From positions 1-20,703 of the forward strand of contig CAKRWZ010000030.1 of NCBI GenBank assembly GCA_934418295.1: a stretch of 20,703 nucleotides of DNA, in the 5' to 3' direction. Source of the stretch: an uncultured Mediterraneibacter sp. GTDB taxonomy: Bacteria > Bacillota > Clostridia > Lachnospirales > Lachnospiraceae. The translations under genes and the position numbers were made by a program. Shown here piece by piece: positions 1-7,209 of this stretch; the first letter of the stretch is position 1, and every line of letters begins with the position of its first letter. Under the pieces are notes generated by a model. The model saw only the letters and a list, made by a program, of their open reading frames with translations. It was not told the DNA's origin and ran no database searches.

Positions 1-50
1 CTATTAACTTTTACACATGTCCAAGATAGTGGGTATGGAATCTTGGATTA
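1..50. repeat. Short inverted repeat, possible edge of an insertion sequence
   Basis: Just downstream of the ATPase stop, CCAAGAT (21-27) and ATCTTGG (40-46) form a 7-bp inverted repeat with a 12-nt loop. Beside it, positions 9-20 read TTTTACACATGT. The TTTACACA block followed by a short spacer and AAGAT/CTTGG resembles, from memory, the termini of IS256-family (Mutator-type) elements. No transposase is visible and the window ends here, so this may simply be a weak hairpin after the gene. There is no T-tract that would make it a good terminator. Confidence 0.2.
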
Positions 51-53
51 CAA

Positions 54-1397
54 TTAAGCTAGAACAAGTTTTTCTAACGCTAATCCGATCAATCTATCCG
101 TCTGATCTGCCATAAACAGAGGAATATTCAACATATCATTATCCAGTTTCAGATTATCCAACGAGAAGCGTACACGAAGTTTTACTTTGTCTGGGAACAA
201 TTCTTTAAATTTCTTAAGGCTTTTGCTGGATGTATTCGCCTCAGCTTTGACCTCAACAGGAATAATATCATTCTCCCGTTGGATCAGAAAATCCACCTCA
301 TATGGAGGATTTGTTTGTGTCCAATAGCGAGGAACTACTTCAAATTGTGTAACCAAAGTCTGTAATACATAGTTTTCAGTCAATGCGCCCTTGAATTCAG
401 TAAATAAACGATTTCCCTCTCCGAAAGCTGTTGGATCCAGCTGGGCCAGACGACGGAGTAAGCCCACATCCACCAGATAAATCTTGAAAGCTGTCAGGTC
501 ATCATATGCAGCCACCGGCAGCCCCGGAGCAGAACTACGATAAATTTTGTGCACCAAGCGAGCGTCTACCAACCATTGCAAAGCATCTTCGTATTCACGG
601 GCTCTGGCTCCTTCTTTGACTACTTTATAGAGAAACTTCTTATTCTCCCTTGCCAGCTGGGAAGGAATCGATTTCCAAATCATAGAGATCTTTGGATATT
701 CACTGATATGAGGGTGTTTTGCAAAATCTCGTTCATAAGCATCAATAATACCAAAAAGGGCTTCCTGCATGGCAGCAACATCACGAGCTTCTGTCCACAT
801 CAGAACAGATTCCGGCATTCCTCCGGTAACATAGTACATCTTTAGTTTTTCATACAGCGGATTGAAGAATGCATCCGGAAGCGGCTCAATGATATCCACA
901 CTTTTCAGATATTCCACAAGATTTTCATCACCATTGGCAACCAGAAATTCTGAGAATGTCATAGGATCAATTTGCATAAAGTTGACCTTTCCGACAGGGA
1001 AAGAAGACGGTTTTGCCAATGCAATTCCAAGTAAAGAACCGGCGCAGGCAATATGATATTGCGGAGCATTCTCACAGAAATATTTCATAGAATTGATGAC
1101 TTTGGGGCAATCCTGCACTTCGTCAAAAATGATAAATGTCTTTTCCGGCAGAATCTTCTGACCACTGGCCAACATCAGATTCTGTAATATACGATCAACA
1201 TCTTTTGTAGTTTCAAAAAATTGCTTGTATTCCTCATTTTCATCAAAGTTAAAATAAGCAATGTTTTCATAATAACGCTTACCAAACTCTTTCAGGACCC
1301 AAGTCTTTCCTACTTGGCGTACTCCCTTTAAAATCAAAGGTTTTCGATAGGGAGAATTCTTCCAATCCAGCAACTTTTTCATAATAAATCGTTCCAT
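54..1397 (-). CDS. AAA ATPase with DUF4143 C-terminal domain
   Basis: This is a 447-residue protein of the widespread AAA_14/DUF4143 family, whose cellular role is not established. Walker A is GVRQVGKT (residues 25-32) and Walker B is FIIFDEVQ (88-95), followed by an ACAGS sensor-like segment near 117-121. The C-terminal domain carries EVDFL and, about a dozen residues later, IPVEVKAE. This D...E-x-K pattern is typical of the PD-(D/E)xK-like fold assigned to DUF4143. The reading frame extends upstream to 1445. I chose the ATG at 1397 because AGGA lies 8 nt before it and the protein then begins MERFIMKKLL, as in relatives. The gene stands alone, convergent with nothing, behind pnp and a terminator. 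Its promoter region is strongly AT-rich and full of repeats, unlike the rest of the window, which hints at separate regulation or acquisition. A role in defence, toxin-antitoxin or mobile-element biology is possible but not shown. Confidence 0.88.
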   Translation of the reverse strand: MERFIMKKLLDWKNSPYRKPLILKGVRQVGKTWVLKEFGKRYYENIAYFNFDENEEYKQFFETTKDVDRILQNLMLASGQKILPEKTFIIFDEVQDCPKVINSMKYFCENAPQYHIACAGSLLGIALAKPSSFPVGKVNFMQIDPMTFSEFLVANGDENLVEYLKSVDIIEPLPDAFFNPLYEKLKMYYVTGGMPESVLMWTEARDVAAMQEALFGIIDAYERDFAKHPHISEYPKISMIWKSIPSQLARENKKFLYKVVKEGARAREYEDALQWLVDARLVHKIYRSSAPGLPVAAYDDLTAFKIYLVDVGLLRRLAQLDPTAFGEGNRLFTEFKGALTENYVLQTLVTQFEVVPRYWTQTNPPYEVDFLIQRENDIIPVEVKAEANTSSKSLKKFKELFPDKVKLRVRFSLDNLKLDNDMLNIPLFMADQTDRLIGLALEKLVLA

Positions 1398-1405
1398 AAA
1401 CTTAT

Positions 1406-1547
1406 TCCTCACATTTTTATTATGGTTCTTGTGTTCATTAATCACACTTTTATTATATGCTGAAAAATCAAAAATACAACTATTATCACATAATTATAAT
1501 GATTTTCGTGTATTATAATCACATTTTTATTAAAAATTATGTGATTA
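1406..1547 (-). repeat. Four phased direct repeats plus one inverted copy upstream of the ATPase
   Basis: On the minus strand four copies of a motif close to ATAATAAAAATGTGATTA occur at 1516-1533, 1483-1500, 1439-1456 and 1406-1423. The shared TGTGA cores sit at plus positions 1519, 1486, 1442 and 1409, giving spacings of 33, 44 and 33 bp, all multiples of 11. A fifth copy in the opposite orientation (1530-1547) pairs with the farthest one in an imperfect 32-bp palindrome. One copy overlaps the -10 box and one ends at the ribosome binding site. The arrangement looks like operator sites on one face of the helix. The bound protein is unknown. Confidence 0.6.
1452..1479 (-). promoter_or_regulatory. 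Predicted promoter of the ATPase gene
   Basis: On the minus strand TTGTAT (1474-1479) is followed after 16 nt by a perfect TATAAT (1452-1457). The start of transcription would fall near 1445, about 48 nt before the chosen ATG. The -35 is poor and the -10 excellent. The -10 is embedded in one of the TGTGA repeats, so a protein bound there would cover the promoter. Confidence 0.5.
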
Positions 1548-1556
1548 GCAGTCGTC

Positions 1557-1721
1557 AAATGCTGCCATGCAAGCATGCCGCATTTTCCTCGTCGCTATAA
1601 TCAAGTAGGCTGTCACCTACTTGATATTGCACGCAAACACCTCGCTTAACAGCTCGGTGTTCTTACACCCGGCAAATTGCATCCCGCGTAAACACGGATG
1701 CAGCTTTCCGGGTTTGTGCAA
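1557..1721 (-). other. Structured intergenic element: candidate ncRNA or palindromic interspersed repeat
   Basis: Between the pnp terminator and the ATPase promoter lies a compact run of complementary segments. Reading the minus strand, TTGCAC (1716-1721) pairs with GTGCAA (1627-1632) and encloses two stem-loops: ACCCGG/CCGGGT (1708-1713 with 1667-1672, containing TGCATCC/GGATGCA at 1696-1702 and 1678-1684) and AACACC/GGTGTT (1656-1661 with 1636-1641). Together these make a three-way junction. Next come a perfect 10-bp hairpin ATCAAGTAGG/CCTACTTGAT (1600-1609 with 1616-1625) and a hairpin AAATGC/GCATTT (1557-1562 with 1580-1585) with an inner CATGC/GCATG stem. No ORF is visible. I do not recognise the family. 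Strand is uncertain because palindromic elements fold either way. Confidence 0.5.
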
Positions 1722-1755
1722 CAAAATCAGGCAAGAGCGTTTCGCTCTTGCCTGA
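1721..1755 (-). terminator. Intrinsic terminator of pnp
   Basis: A perfect 13-bp stem (1743-1755 with 1727-1739, sequence TCAGGCAAGAGCG) with a 3-nt loop is followed on the minus strand by TTTTGT. It begins 49 nt after the pnp stop codon. In the plus direction the downstream sequence is not T-rich, so it acts mainly for pnp. Confidence 0.85.
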
Positions 1756-1803
1756 CTCATCTTTACTGATATACTTTTTAAGCTTTTCTGCTATTTTTCC
1801 GGC

Positions 1804-3891
1804 TTATTCTGCCACATCTTTGATGCTGAAGCTGAATCTTCCTTTTTTATCTTCGCCCAGGCACACTACTTTTACCTGATCTCCAAGGGAAAGGACGTCT
1901 TCTACTTTATCGATTCTTCCTTTTGCGATCTTGGAGATGTGTACCAGTCCGTCTTTGCCCGGTGCAAACTCTACGAAAGCGCCGTATTCTTTGATGTCGA
2001 TGACGGTTCCGGTGAGGACCTGTCCTGCCTCAAAGTCTGTAACGATAGTCAGAATCATCTTGGCAGCCTTTTCCATACTTTCTTTTTCGATACCGCAGAT
2101 GGAAACTGCTCCGTCATCTGTGATGTCGATCTTCACGCCAGTCTGCTCGATGATGGCGTTGATGGTCTTTCCTCTCTGTCCGACTACGTCGCCGATCTTC
2201 TGCGGATCGATCTGCAGCTGCAGGATCTTCGGTGCGTACTCGCCCACCTCTGCTCTTGGCTCTGCAATGGTCTTATTCATAACCTCATCCAGGATGTAGG
2301 TTCTTGCTTTTTTCGTTGCAGCGATGGCTTCCTCGATGATCGGACGGGTCAGGCCGTGGATCTTGATATCCATCTGGATCGCTGTGATACCTTTGTGGGT
2401 ACCTGCTACCTTAAAGTCCATATCGCCGAAGAAATCTTCCAGACCCTGGATATCGGTCAGTACCAGGTAATCCTCGTCGCTGTCTCCGGTCACAAGACCT
2501 GCGGAGATACCTGCAACGGCTGTCTTGATCGGCACACCTGCAGCCATCAGTGACATGGAAGATGCACACACGCTGGCCTGGGAAGTGGAACCGTTGGATT
2601 CAAATGTCTCAGATACGGTACGGATCGCATACGGGAACTCTGCTTCGCTTGGAAGTACCGGAAGCAGCGCACGCTCTGCCAATGCTCCGTGGCCGATCTC
2701 ACGACGTCCCGGTCCTCTGGAAGGTCTTGTCTCACCTACAGAGTAAGACGGGAAGTTATAATGATGCATATAACGCTTGCTGGTCTCTGTCTCATCCAAT
2801 CCGTCCAGACGCTGTGCCTCGGAAAGCGGAGCCAGTGTGGTAACGGTACAGATCTGTGTCTGTCCTCTGGTAAACATTGCGGATCCGTGTACTCTCGGGA
2901 TCAGATCGACTTCTGCTGCCAGCGGACGGATCTGGTCAATGGCACGGCCGTCCGGTCTCTTGTGATCCTTCAGGATCATCTTGCGGACAACTTTTTTCTG
3001 ATACTGATAAAGGGCATCGCTGAGAAGTCCCAGCCACTCTTCGTTGTCTGCGAACTCTTCCTCCAGACGGTCAGAGATGGCACGGATGTTTTCTGCGCGC
3101 ACCTGTTTTTCATCGGTAAAGACAGCTGCTTCCATCTCTTCGAACGGAATCTTCTCCCGGATCGCTGCAAACAGCTCTTCCGGAATGGCGAAGCTCTGGT
3201 AATCATGCTTCGGCTTTCCGCACTCTGCCACGATGGTCTCGAAGAATGCGATCACCTTCTGGTTCATCTCATGGGCAGCGAAGATAGCTTCGATCATCTG
3301 CGCCTCCGGTACTTCGTTGGCACCGGCTTCGATCATGATAACTTTTTCTTTCGTAGAAGCTACAGTCAATGTCAGATCTGTTGCTTCTTTCTGTGCTTTG
3401 GTCGGGTTGAATACGAATTCACCGTCTACCAGGCCGACCTGTGTCGTGGACACCGGTCCGTCAAACGGGATATCGGAAATGCTGGTGGCAAGGGATGCGC
3501 CCAGCATAGCGGTCAGCTCCGGTGCGCAGTCCTGATCTACGGACAGCACCAGGTTTTCCAGTGTAACGTCATTTCTGTAATCCTTCGGGAACAGCGGACG
3601 CATCGGTCTGTCGATGACACGGCAGGTCAGGATGGCATTTTCAGATGCTTTTCCTTCTCTTTTGTTGAATCCTCCCGGGATCTTTCCTACAGAATACATT
3701 CTTTCATAGTATTCTACACTCAGCGGAAAGAAGTCGATCCCTTCTCTCGGCTTATCTGTAGCTGTCGCTGTACAGAGTACTGTCGTGTCTCCGTAATGCA
3801 TCAGCACTGCACCGTTTGCCTGCTTTGCCACTCGGTCTACATCTACGCGCAGTGTTCTGCCGGCCAGCTCCATTTCATATTTCTTATACAT
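1804..3891 (-). CDS. pnp: Polyribonucleotide nucleotidyltransferase (PNPase)
   Basis: This 695-residue protein has the full PNPase layout and a normal family length. It carries out phosphate-dependent 3'-to-5' RNA degradation as a cytoplasmic ring-shaped trimer. Two RNase PH-like domains are present; the first holds GGFNKREGKASE and the RPMRPLFP loop, the second GDMDFKVAGT with the conserved aspartates. A KH domain (about 561-622, GxxG as GQRG at 571-574) and an S1 domain (about 623-690, EYGAFVEF and GLVHIS) follow. The ATG is preceded by AAAGGAG with a 6-nt spacer. The gene lies downstream of rpsO as in many bacteria but has its own promoter (4013-4041). It also has a long hairpin leader, so autoregulation by PNPase of its own leader, as described in E. 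coli, is plausible here but unproven. Confidence 0.98.
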   Translation of the reverse strand: MYKKYEMELAGRTLRVDVDRVAKQANGAVLMHYGDTTVLCTATATDKPREGIDFFPLSVEYYERMYSVGKIPGGFNKREGKASENAILTCRVIDRPMRPLFPKDYRNDVTLENLVLSVDQDCAPELTAMLGASLATSISDIPFDGPVSTTQVGLVDGEFVFNPTKAQKEATDLTLTVASTKEKVIMIEAGANEVPEAQMIEAIFAAHEMNQKVIAFFETIVAECGKPKHDYQSFAIPEELFAAIREKIPFEEMEAAVFTDEKQVRAENIRAISDRLEEEFADNEEWLGLLSDALYQYQKKVVRKMILKDHKRPDGRAIDQIRPLAAEVDLIPRVHGSAMFTRGQTQICTVTTLAPLSEAQRLDGLDETETSKRYMHHYNFPSYSVGETRPSRGPGRREIGHGALAERALLPVLPSEAEFPYAIRTVSETFESNGSTSQASVCASSMSLMAAGVPIKTAVAGISAGLVTGDSDEDYLVLTDIQGLEDFFGDMDFKVAGTHKGITAIQMDIKIHGLTRPIIEEAIAATKKARTYILDEVMNKTIAEPRAEVGEYAPKILQLQIDPQKIGDVVGQRGKTINAIIEQTGVKIDITDDGAVSICGIEKESMEKAAKMILTIVTDFEAGQVLTGTVIDIKEYGAFVEFAPGKDGLVHISKIAKGRIDKVEDVLSLGDQVKVVCLGEDKKGRFSFSIKDVAE

Positions 3892-3922
3892 AGCTTTCTC
3901 CTTTATTAAAATTCTTCTTTGG

Positions 3923-3997
3923 CAGGAACTCCGAAACTACTGAAAAACATACTTTTCTTCAAATATCCTTTTCAGTGGTCTCGGCGATAGCTGCCTG
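3923..3997 (-). promoter_or_regulatory. Long stem-loop in the pnp leader
   Basis: In the predicted pnp 5' leader, positions 3969-3984 pair with 3931-3946 over 16 positions, with one G-U pair and one C-A mismatch, around a 22-nt loop. CAGG/CCTG (3994-3997 with 3923-3926) adds an outer clamp. The structure ends about 30 nt before the start codon. In E. coli a leader stem of this kind is cut by RNase III and then degraded by PNPase for feedback control; the same mechanism here is inference. Confidence 0.6.
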
Positions 3998-4012
3998 TCC
4001 ACAATCCTCAAT

Positions 4013-4041
4013 AGTATATCATATCTTGCGAATCAGCGCAA
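4013..4041 (-). promoter_or_regulatory. Predicted pnp promoter
   Basis: TTGCGC (4036-4041) and TATACT (4013-4018) are separated by 17 nt on the minus strand. Transcription would start near 4006, giving a leader of roughly 115 nt. The -35 abuts the T-rich end of the rpsO terminator. Confidence 0.7.
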
Positions 4042-4078
4042 GGAAAAGGGTACAGAAGATAAATGCTTCTGTACCCTT
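4041..4078 (-). terminator. Intrinsic terminator of rpsO
   Basis: AAGGGTACAGAAG (4066-4078) pairs perfectly with CTTCTGTACCCTT (4046-4058) around a 7-nt loop. The stem is followed by TTCCTT, so the run reads TTTTCCTT including the stem end. It lies 12 nt after the rpsO stop. The interrupted T-tract suggests that some transcripts may read into pnp. Confidence 0.8.
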
Positions 4079-4090
4079 GATACATTCCTA

Positions 4091-4357
4091 TTATTTTCTA
4101 AGGCCAAGTCTCTCGATCAGGCTACGATATCTCTCAATATCGATCTTCTTCAGATATGCAAGAAGTCCTCTTCTCTGTCCAACCATTTTCAGAAGACCTC
4201 TTCTGGAATGATGGTCCTTCGGATTTGCTTTGAAGTGCTCTGTCAGCTCGTTGATTCTTGCTGTAAGAATAGCGATCTGTACTTCCGGAGATCCTGTATC
4301 TCCTTCACTTCTTCCGTATTCTGCGATAATTGCCTGTTTCTTTTCCTTTGCGATCAT
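4091..4357 (-). CDS. rpsO: 30S ribosomal protein S15
   Basis: At 88 residues it has the standard S15 length. Conserved features are visible throughout: KQAIIAEYGRSEGDTGSPEV near the N-terminus, LTEHFKANPKDHHSRRGLL in the middle, and RRGLLAYLKK followed by RYRSLIERLGLRK at the end. S15 is a primary binder of the central domain of 16S rRNA at a three-way junction. The ATG is preceded by AAGGAGG with a 9-nt spacer. The gene has its own promoter inside the end of the preceding membrane-protein gene and a terminator right behind it. In several bacteria S15 represses its own translation through its leader; the leader here can fold next to the ribosome binding site. Confidence 0.98.
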   Translation of the reverse strand: MIAKEKKQAIIAEYGRSEGDTGSPEVQIAILTARINELTEHFKANPKDHHSRRGLLKMVGQRRGLLAYLKKIDIERYRSLIERLGLRK

Positions 4358-4424
4358 GGTTCATTTCCTCCTTGATTCTTCTTTAATCGCCTGGCATCAA
4401 GCAACGGTGGAGTCCTCCGATTGC
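4358..4424 (-). promoter_or_regulatory. Structured rpsO leader, candidate S15 autoregulatory site
   Basis: Two adjacent helices can form in the rpsO 5' leader. GCAATCGG (4417-4424) pairs with CCGTTGC (4401-4407), with one bulged base. CTTGAT (4396-4401) pairs with ATCAAG (4371-4376), whose last three bases are the first three of the AAGGAGG ribosome binding site (4367-4373). The helices share base 4401, so they either stack or compete. This layout fits translational feedback by S15 but the binding determinants are not proven. Confidence 0.45.
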
Positions 4425-4450
4425 CGAACACCGGTTTTTGTTACCTGACT

Positions 4451-4479
4451 AGTATAGCACAGAGCCGTATCTAAGTAAA
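4451..4479 (-). promoter_or_regulatory. Predicted rpsO promoter
   Basis: TTTACT (4474-4479) and TATACT (4451-4456) are separated by 17 nt on the minus strand. The -35 lies within the last codons of the upstream membrane-protein gene. No terminator separates that gene from rpsO, so readthrough from upstream is also possible. Confidence 0.6.
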
Positions 4480-7209
4480 GTATTTCTTTTTTCTTTCCGC
4501 CGCAACCTCTGCGATCATCCAAAGGATACCTGCTACAGACAAAGCCTTACCCGCCTTCATTCCGGGCGCATGGTAAAGGATCTCGATCTTATGCGCTCCC
4601 GCTTCCAGCTGACAGCCCAGAAATGCTGTGTTTACCTTCTCTGTTTGCACTGCTTTTCCGTCTACCTTGACCGTAAATCCTTTTTCATAAGGAATGCTGG
4701 TGATCAGATAGCCATTTCGGGGCATCTCGATCTGTCCCGTGATCCGGTTATTTTTGACCCGTTTTATCCGCTTCGTCTGTTTTACCTGTTCTGCATCTGT
4801 CTGATCTTCCCGAAAAATGGCCTCATACAGAGAATTTCCCGTTTCTTCGGAAACCCCCGGCAGATTTCCCCGATAAGCCTCTGTCCTGCTGATCTCATAA
4901 TCTCCGGCACCAAAGGTGATCTGGATCTGCTTCTGTCCCTCTTCCAGCGCCGTAACAAACACGAATTCCGTGTTGCCGTTATAATAAACATGATCCTTCG
5001 CACTCAGCTTATTGCGGATTCCTTCCACCCAAACGGCCACGTCTTTGGATAGTTTTCGATTATCCACATGGAACCGTAAAAACAAGACTTCTCCGGCTTT
5101 TGCCGGCGTGCTCAGATCCACCTGCATGGTCTGCTTCTTTTTGCTCTGTACGGAAGCCGGCAGAGTAAGGGCTTCCGGCGTCACCTGCTGCTCCAACTGC
5201 TGTTTCAGATCCGATAAATTGATCCGGTTTGCGGAGCTGTCCGAAGCTGCTTTTTTGTCTGTATCCGCCACTGCTGCAGCCAGAAGCGCCGTCTGATTGT
5301 ATGGAAAGGGCAGCGTTTCATAGTCTTTTGAGGAGATCAGCTTGCTGGTGCCGTAGATCATCGAAGCAGCTTCTGTATTAACATAGACTTTCCACTTTCC
5401 CGCTTCCTGATACAGCTGCATTCCCGGCAACGTTTCTTTGGAAACCACATATTTTTCTCCCATAAAACGTTGAAAGACCGGATTGCGGGATACGGACTGC
5501 ATCAGTTCGTTTCGGAAGGGCTGCTCCAGTTGAAAGGTTTTCTCCCGAAAGGTCTGGTACGCAGCATTGTAGCAGGAGGAATAGATAGAAGTAATATTTT
5601 CTCCCATGTTCCCGATACGGTTCAGATTGGCGGCATTTTCTGTCTCGTTGCCTATCCGGGCCGTTCGATAAAGCCCGTTTTCGGAAGCATCTGTGCCAGC
5701 GTTTGCATCTGTGTCATCCTTTTCTTCCGCTTCTTCCAGCAATTCTTCGCCGCCGGGATCGGTCACATTCCGGTAATATGCCTGATCCATCATCCGGTCG
5801 CTGACCTTATGTACCATTACCCCGGATGCTGTAAGAAAGGCAACGGATGACACCAGAAGATACTCTGCCCGTCTCCGCTTCTGTGCCGCCAGGTAAAGCA
5901 CCAAAGTCAGAATTCCATCCCAAATCAGCAGTTCCCGGTATTTGCCCAGGTTATCACTTCTTTCTTCCAGGAAGATACAGGCCAGCGTCAATAAATAAGG
6001 CAGCCCGTAAAGAAGTGCTGTTTTTCGGTTCCAGGTCTGTTCTTCCAGCTTTTTCAGGTAGCAGGCCAAAAGATAACAGCACAGAGGCAGCATGGGGATC
6101 ATCACTTTTTCCCGCAGATATAAGCCTCCGTTTAACAGGCACAGAAAGATCGGGAACAGCAAAACCACCAGCAGTTCCCGGGCCAGTACTTTTTCCGCAG
6201 ATTTCCGCGAGAAGACAAAAAACAGCACCGCAGAAAAGGCCAGAGACGTCAGTCCGATCCCGTAGGGACTGTAAAACAGCTCCGATGCACTGACCTTTGG
6301 CAAAAACAATTCGGCCAGGTTTTTCACACTTTCTGCCGTATTTTGAACACTCCCGCTGTTTCCTGCTCTTCCCGCCAGCGCCAGGGCCGTGGGGACCAGC
6401 AAGATCCCGCTTAGCAGGATCCCGTTGAAAATGGGGCATAAAAACCGGATTCCATCCCGCAAAAATCCTTTCCTGGTTACCGGTTCTCCCTGCTCTTTTT
6501 TCTGTTGAAAATAGAGATAGATTCCATACATCACCACAGCCAGCAGACCGCCGATGCTGAAGTAAAAACTGGTCATGACCATCAAAAACACGCTGACTAA
6601 AAAAGGTCCACTGGACCTTTTTGTCGTATGCTTGGCAAAGCAAAGCAGGACTCGTTTTCCTTTGAAGTATCGTTCTGCGCCCAAAAAGGCCAGCAGAAGA
6701 AAAGGCATATAGTTGACGAACATGATCTGATTGTAGGAATGAAAGATCAAAGGCCCTGCCAGCAAAAATATCAGGCTGCATCCCAGGCTGATCCGCAAAG
6801 AGATTCCTTTCCTTCTCAGCCATGCGTACATCAAAAGTACGGATGCGATCAGACACAGGATCTGAACCGCCATCAGGTAATCTGCCATTTTTACGAAAGG
6901 CAGCAGATAAGAAGGCAGAATCAACGGACTCAGCAGTCCGTAATAAGAAAAGTTATAAATGTTTTGTCCCGCGCCCAGATTTCGCGCAAACTCCGGGAAC
7001 AGCTCTCCGGTCTCATAAAACTGTTTCCGAAAATAATCCGGAAAGACGCTGTGCTGGCTGATCCAGTCTACCTTTGCGCCGAACACCCCCAGCCGCAGAC
7101 AAAACAGCCAGCAGAAAAACAAGCTTACCGCCGCCAAAAAAGCATAGACCAGAAACTCACGCCGGTTTTCTGCAAATTTTTTTCGGATCTTCTGCAGCAT
7201 TTTTCTCAT
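4471..7209 (-). CDS. YfhO-family polytopic membrane protein (GT-C-like glycosyltransferase)
   Basis: This is a 912-residue membrane protein. A basic N-terminus leads into about a dozen hydrophobic segments (from residue 18 to roughly 500), then a long extracytoplasmic part rich in Gln, Asn and Lys, with a final hydrophobic segment near the C-terminus. The first outer loop contains KVDWISQ (D48, Q52) and later YYGLLSP, as in YfhO proteins, which have a GT-C-like fold. In Bacillus and Listeria, YfhO-type proteins work with a CsbB-like family 2 transferase to move sugars from undecaprenyl phosphate onto surface polymers such as lipoteichoic acid. The upstream neighbour is exactly such a transferase. 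I chose the ATG at 7209 because AGGAGGA lies 5 nt before it; the frame stays open to 7278, giving a 23-residue Lys/Arg tract without its own clear binding site. The gene still overlaps its neighbour by 53 nt. The acceptor polymer cannot be told from sequence. Confidence 0.85.
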   Translation of the reverse strand: MRKMLQKIRKKFAENRREFLVYAFLAAVSLFFCWLFCLRLGVFGAKVDWISQHSVFPDYFRKQFYETGELFPEFARNLGAGQNIYNFSYYGLLSPLILPSYLLPFVKMADYLMAVQILCLIASVLLMYAWLRRKGISLRISLGCSLIFLLAGPLIFHSYNQIMFVNYMPFLLLAFLGAERYFKGKRVLLCFAKHTTKRSSGPFLVSVFLMVMTSFYFSIGGLLAVVMYGIYLYFQQKKEQGEPVTRKGFLRDGIRFLCPIFNGILLSGILLVPTALALAGRAGNSGSVQNTAESVKNLAELFLPKVSASELFYSPYGIGLTSLAFSAVLFFVFSRKSAEKVLARELLVVLLFPIFLCLLNGGLYLREKVMIPMLPLCCYLLACYLKKLEEQTWNRKTALLYGLPYLLTLACIFLEERSDNLGKYRELLIWDGILTLVLYLAAQKRRRAEYLLVSSVAFLTASGVMVHKVSDRMMDQAYYRNVTDPGGEELLEEAEEKDDTDANAGTDASENGLYRTARIGNETENAANLNRIGNMGENITSIYSSCYNAAYQTFREKTFQLEQPFRNELMQSVSRNPVFQRFMGEKYVVSKETLPGMQLYQEAGKWKVYVNTEAASMIYGTSKLISSKDYETLPFPYNQTALLAAAVADTDKKAASDSSANRINLSDLKQQLEQQVTPEALTLPASVQSKKKQTMQVDLSTPAKAGEVLFLRFHVDNRKLSKDVAVWVEGIRNKLSAKDHVYYNGNTEFVFVTALEEGQKQIQITFGAGDYEISRTEAYRGNLPGVSEETGNSLYEAIFREDQTDAEQVKQTKRIKRVKNNRITGQIEMPRNGYLITSIPYEKGFTVKVDGKAVQTEKVNTAFLGCQLEAGAHKIEILYHAPGMKAGKALSVAGILWMIAEVAAERKKKYFT

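Noticed and set aside
54..1397. Defence or toxin-antitoxin assignment for the DUF4143 ATPase
   Set aside because: No partner gene, toxin, nuclease or transposase is adjacent in the window, and the family has no established function, so any specific assignment would be a guess.
1406..1547. CRISPR-like array in the repeats upstream of the ATPase
   Set aside because: The repeats are short (about 17 bp), imperfect, AT-rich, and their gaps are neither constant nor unique spacers of typical length; they overlap a promoter.
2689..3909. A 406-codon plus-strand open frame opposite pnp
   Set aside because: The opposite strand encodes a complete PNPase with all domains; the plus-strand product has no recognisable motif and an unusual Cys/His-rich composition, typical of a shadow frame.
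5954..6856. A 300-codon minus-strand frame inside the YfhO-like gene
   Set aside because: It lies in another frame of a much longer gene with coherent membrane segments; its own product is low in hydrophobic structure and matches nothing known to me.
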